A stretch of DNA of 64,000 nt from M3007 sp041741155 (lineage in GTDB: Bacteria > Bacteroidota > Bacteroidia > Chitinophagales > Saprospiraceae): contig JBGSKO010000154.1 of assembly GCA_041741155.1 (NCBI GenBank), positions 62,001 through 126,000 on the forward strand. Direction: 5' to 3'. The notes below the pieces were generated by a model, which had not been told where the DNA came from, did not search any database, and worked only from the letters and a program-made list of their open reading frames with translations. Shown one piece after another: positions 63,483 to 64,000 of the stretch; position 1 is the stretch's first letter; each line of letters opens with the position of its first letter. The position numbers and the translations under genes are program-made.

Positions 63483-64000
63483 ATGCGCGCTCGATACCCG
63501 ATTTTTCTGATCCTCGTCTTTTGCCCCTTATTTGCTTTAGCCCAAATGTCGTTTGAGGTGAACGACGATTTTCCGCTGGAGTATCCGGCCAAAATTTTCG
63601 ATCCGCGAGTAGCCCAGGTACATTCTGCCGTTTTTAACGGAGAGCCGCTTCAATACACGATTTTTGAAGACGGGGAAAACCTGTTTCCGTTTGAAAAAGG
63701 TATCCTCCTGACGACCGGCCAATACACCAATGTCGCACAGAGTGGTTCCGATCTGGACCACGCCTACCTGAAGATATTTAACAATAGCCCGGAAGTTTAT
63801 ATGCTCAACCCGGGTGATATTCCCTGGGATGCCGGTAGGTTAACTGTAGTATTTACGCCCTTTGTGGACACCCTCCGATTTCGATTTGCCTTTGCCACGG
63901 AAGAATATCCCTTGTACACTTGCGCATCGTACAATGACTTGATGGGCATTTTTTTGAGCAAAACCGGCCAACCTCCGGTCAACATTGCCAAAACAATATC
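63483..64000 (+). CDS. Choice-of-anchor L domain secreted protein, 5' part only
   Basis: The first 172 residues are present; the window ends inside the gene. There is a signal peptide (YPIFLILVFCPLFALAQ) and then the choice-of-anchor L domain: GILLTTGQYTNVAQ and the motif FRFAFATEEYPLYTC followed by YNDLMGIFLS. The family is found mainly in large Bacteroidota surface proteins carrying T9SS or other anchors at the C terminus, so more domains probably follow. The ATG at 63483 begins the signal peptide. Confidence 0.85.
   Translation, partial: MRARYPIFLILVFCPLFALAQMSFEVNDDFPLEYPAKIFDPRVAQVHSAVFNGEPLQYTIFEDGENLFPFEKGILLTTGQYTNVAQSGSDLDHAYLKIFNNSPEVYMLNPGDIPWDAGRLTVVFTPFVDTLRFRFAFATEEYPLYTCASYNDLMGIFLSKTGQPPVNIAKTI

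Overview
The window comes from a member of the Bacteroidota, most likely a Saprospiria-like lineage; the lineage is inferred from gene content and was not tested. Supporting signs are two very large secreted proteins with C-terminal type IX secretion (T9SS) sorting domains, promoter boxes of the TAnnTTTG / CACCTTTG type instead of E. coli-like -10 boxes, no Shine-Dalgarno sequence at the starts examined, and typical families (DUF4197, DUF2490, DUF3667, choice-of-anchor L, Bacteroidota ECF sigma factors, Uma2 nucleases).

Left part (1-11.5 kb): an HD-domain gene is followed by a minus-strand export operon in the order tetR, tolC-like, hlyD-like, ATPase, ATPase, permease, permease, resembling E. 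coli ybhGFSR with its TetR regulator, but with the ATPase split into two genes and an outer-membrane channel included. A perfect palindromic operator overlaps the predicted transcription start. Two Uma2-family nuclease-like genes lie antisense inside this operon, each with its own TACTTTTG box. Next come a truncated DUF3667 gene, an outer-membrane protein, a large imperfect inverted repeat, and an ECF sigma factor overlapping a single-pass membrane protein gene.

Centre (11.5-41.4 kb): nearly half the window is a two-gene minus-strand cluster. The upstream gene encodes a 1733-residue secreted protein; the downstream one encodes a 7986-residue giant made of HYR-like/Ig-like repeats. Both carry cohesin-like domains, a dockerin-like segment and a T9SS type A sorting domain, so they may assemble with one another on the cell surface. 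The giant gene shows several levels of internal duplication: 240-bp units, a 1.6-kb segment repeated at an exact 4,080-bp offset, and a 1.1-kb block repeated at an exact 11,247-bp offset.

Right part (41.4-64 kb): mostly housekeeping genes. These are an amidase with SH3 domains, an ECF sigma factor, an AsmA-like protein, purF, rsmE, a DoxX-like gene, rfaE2, an LPG-synthase-like membrane protein, membrane pyrophosphatase, an outer-membrane DUF2490 protein, two DUF4197 paralogues, folE, superoxide dismutase, a response regulator/histidine kinase pair, fumC, upp, and the start of a choice-of-anchor L secreted protein cut by the window edge. Intergenic spaces hold unusual repeats: a MITE-like element after hppA with a half copy before the DoxX-like gene, the same 9-bp unit five times before both hppA and one DUF4197 gene, and GGTTAGAAGG-type repeats at two loci. 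No tRNA, rRNA or CRISPR array was seen.
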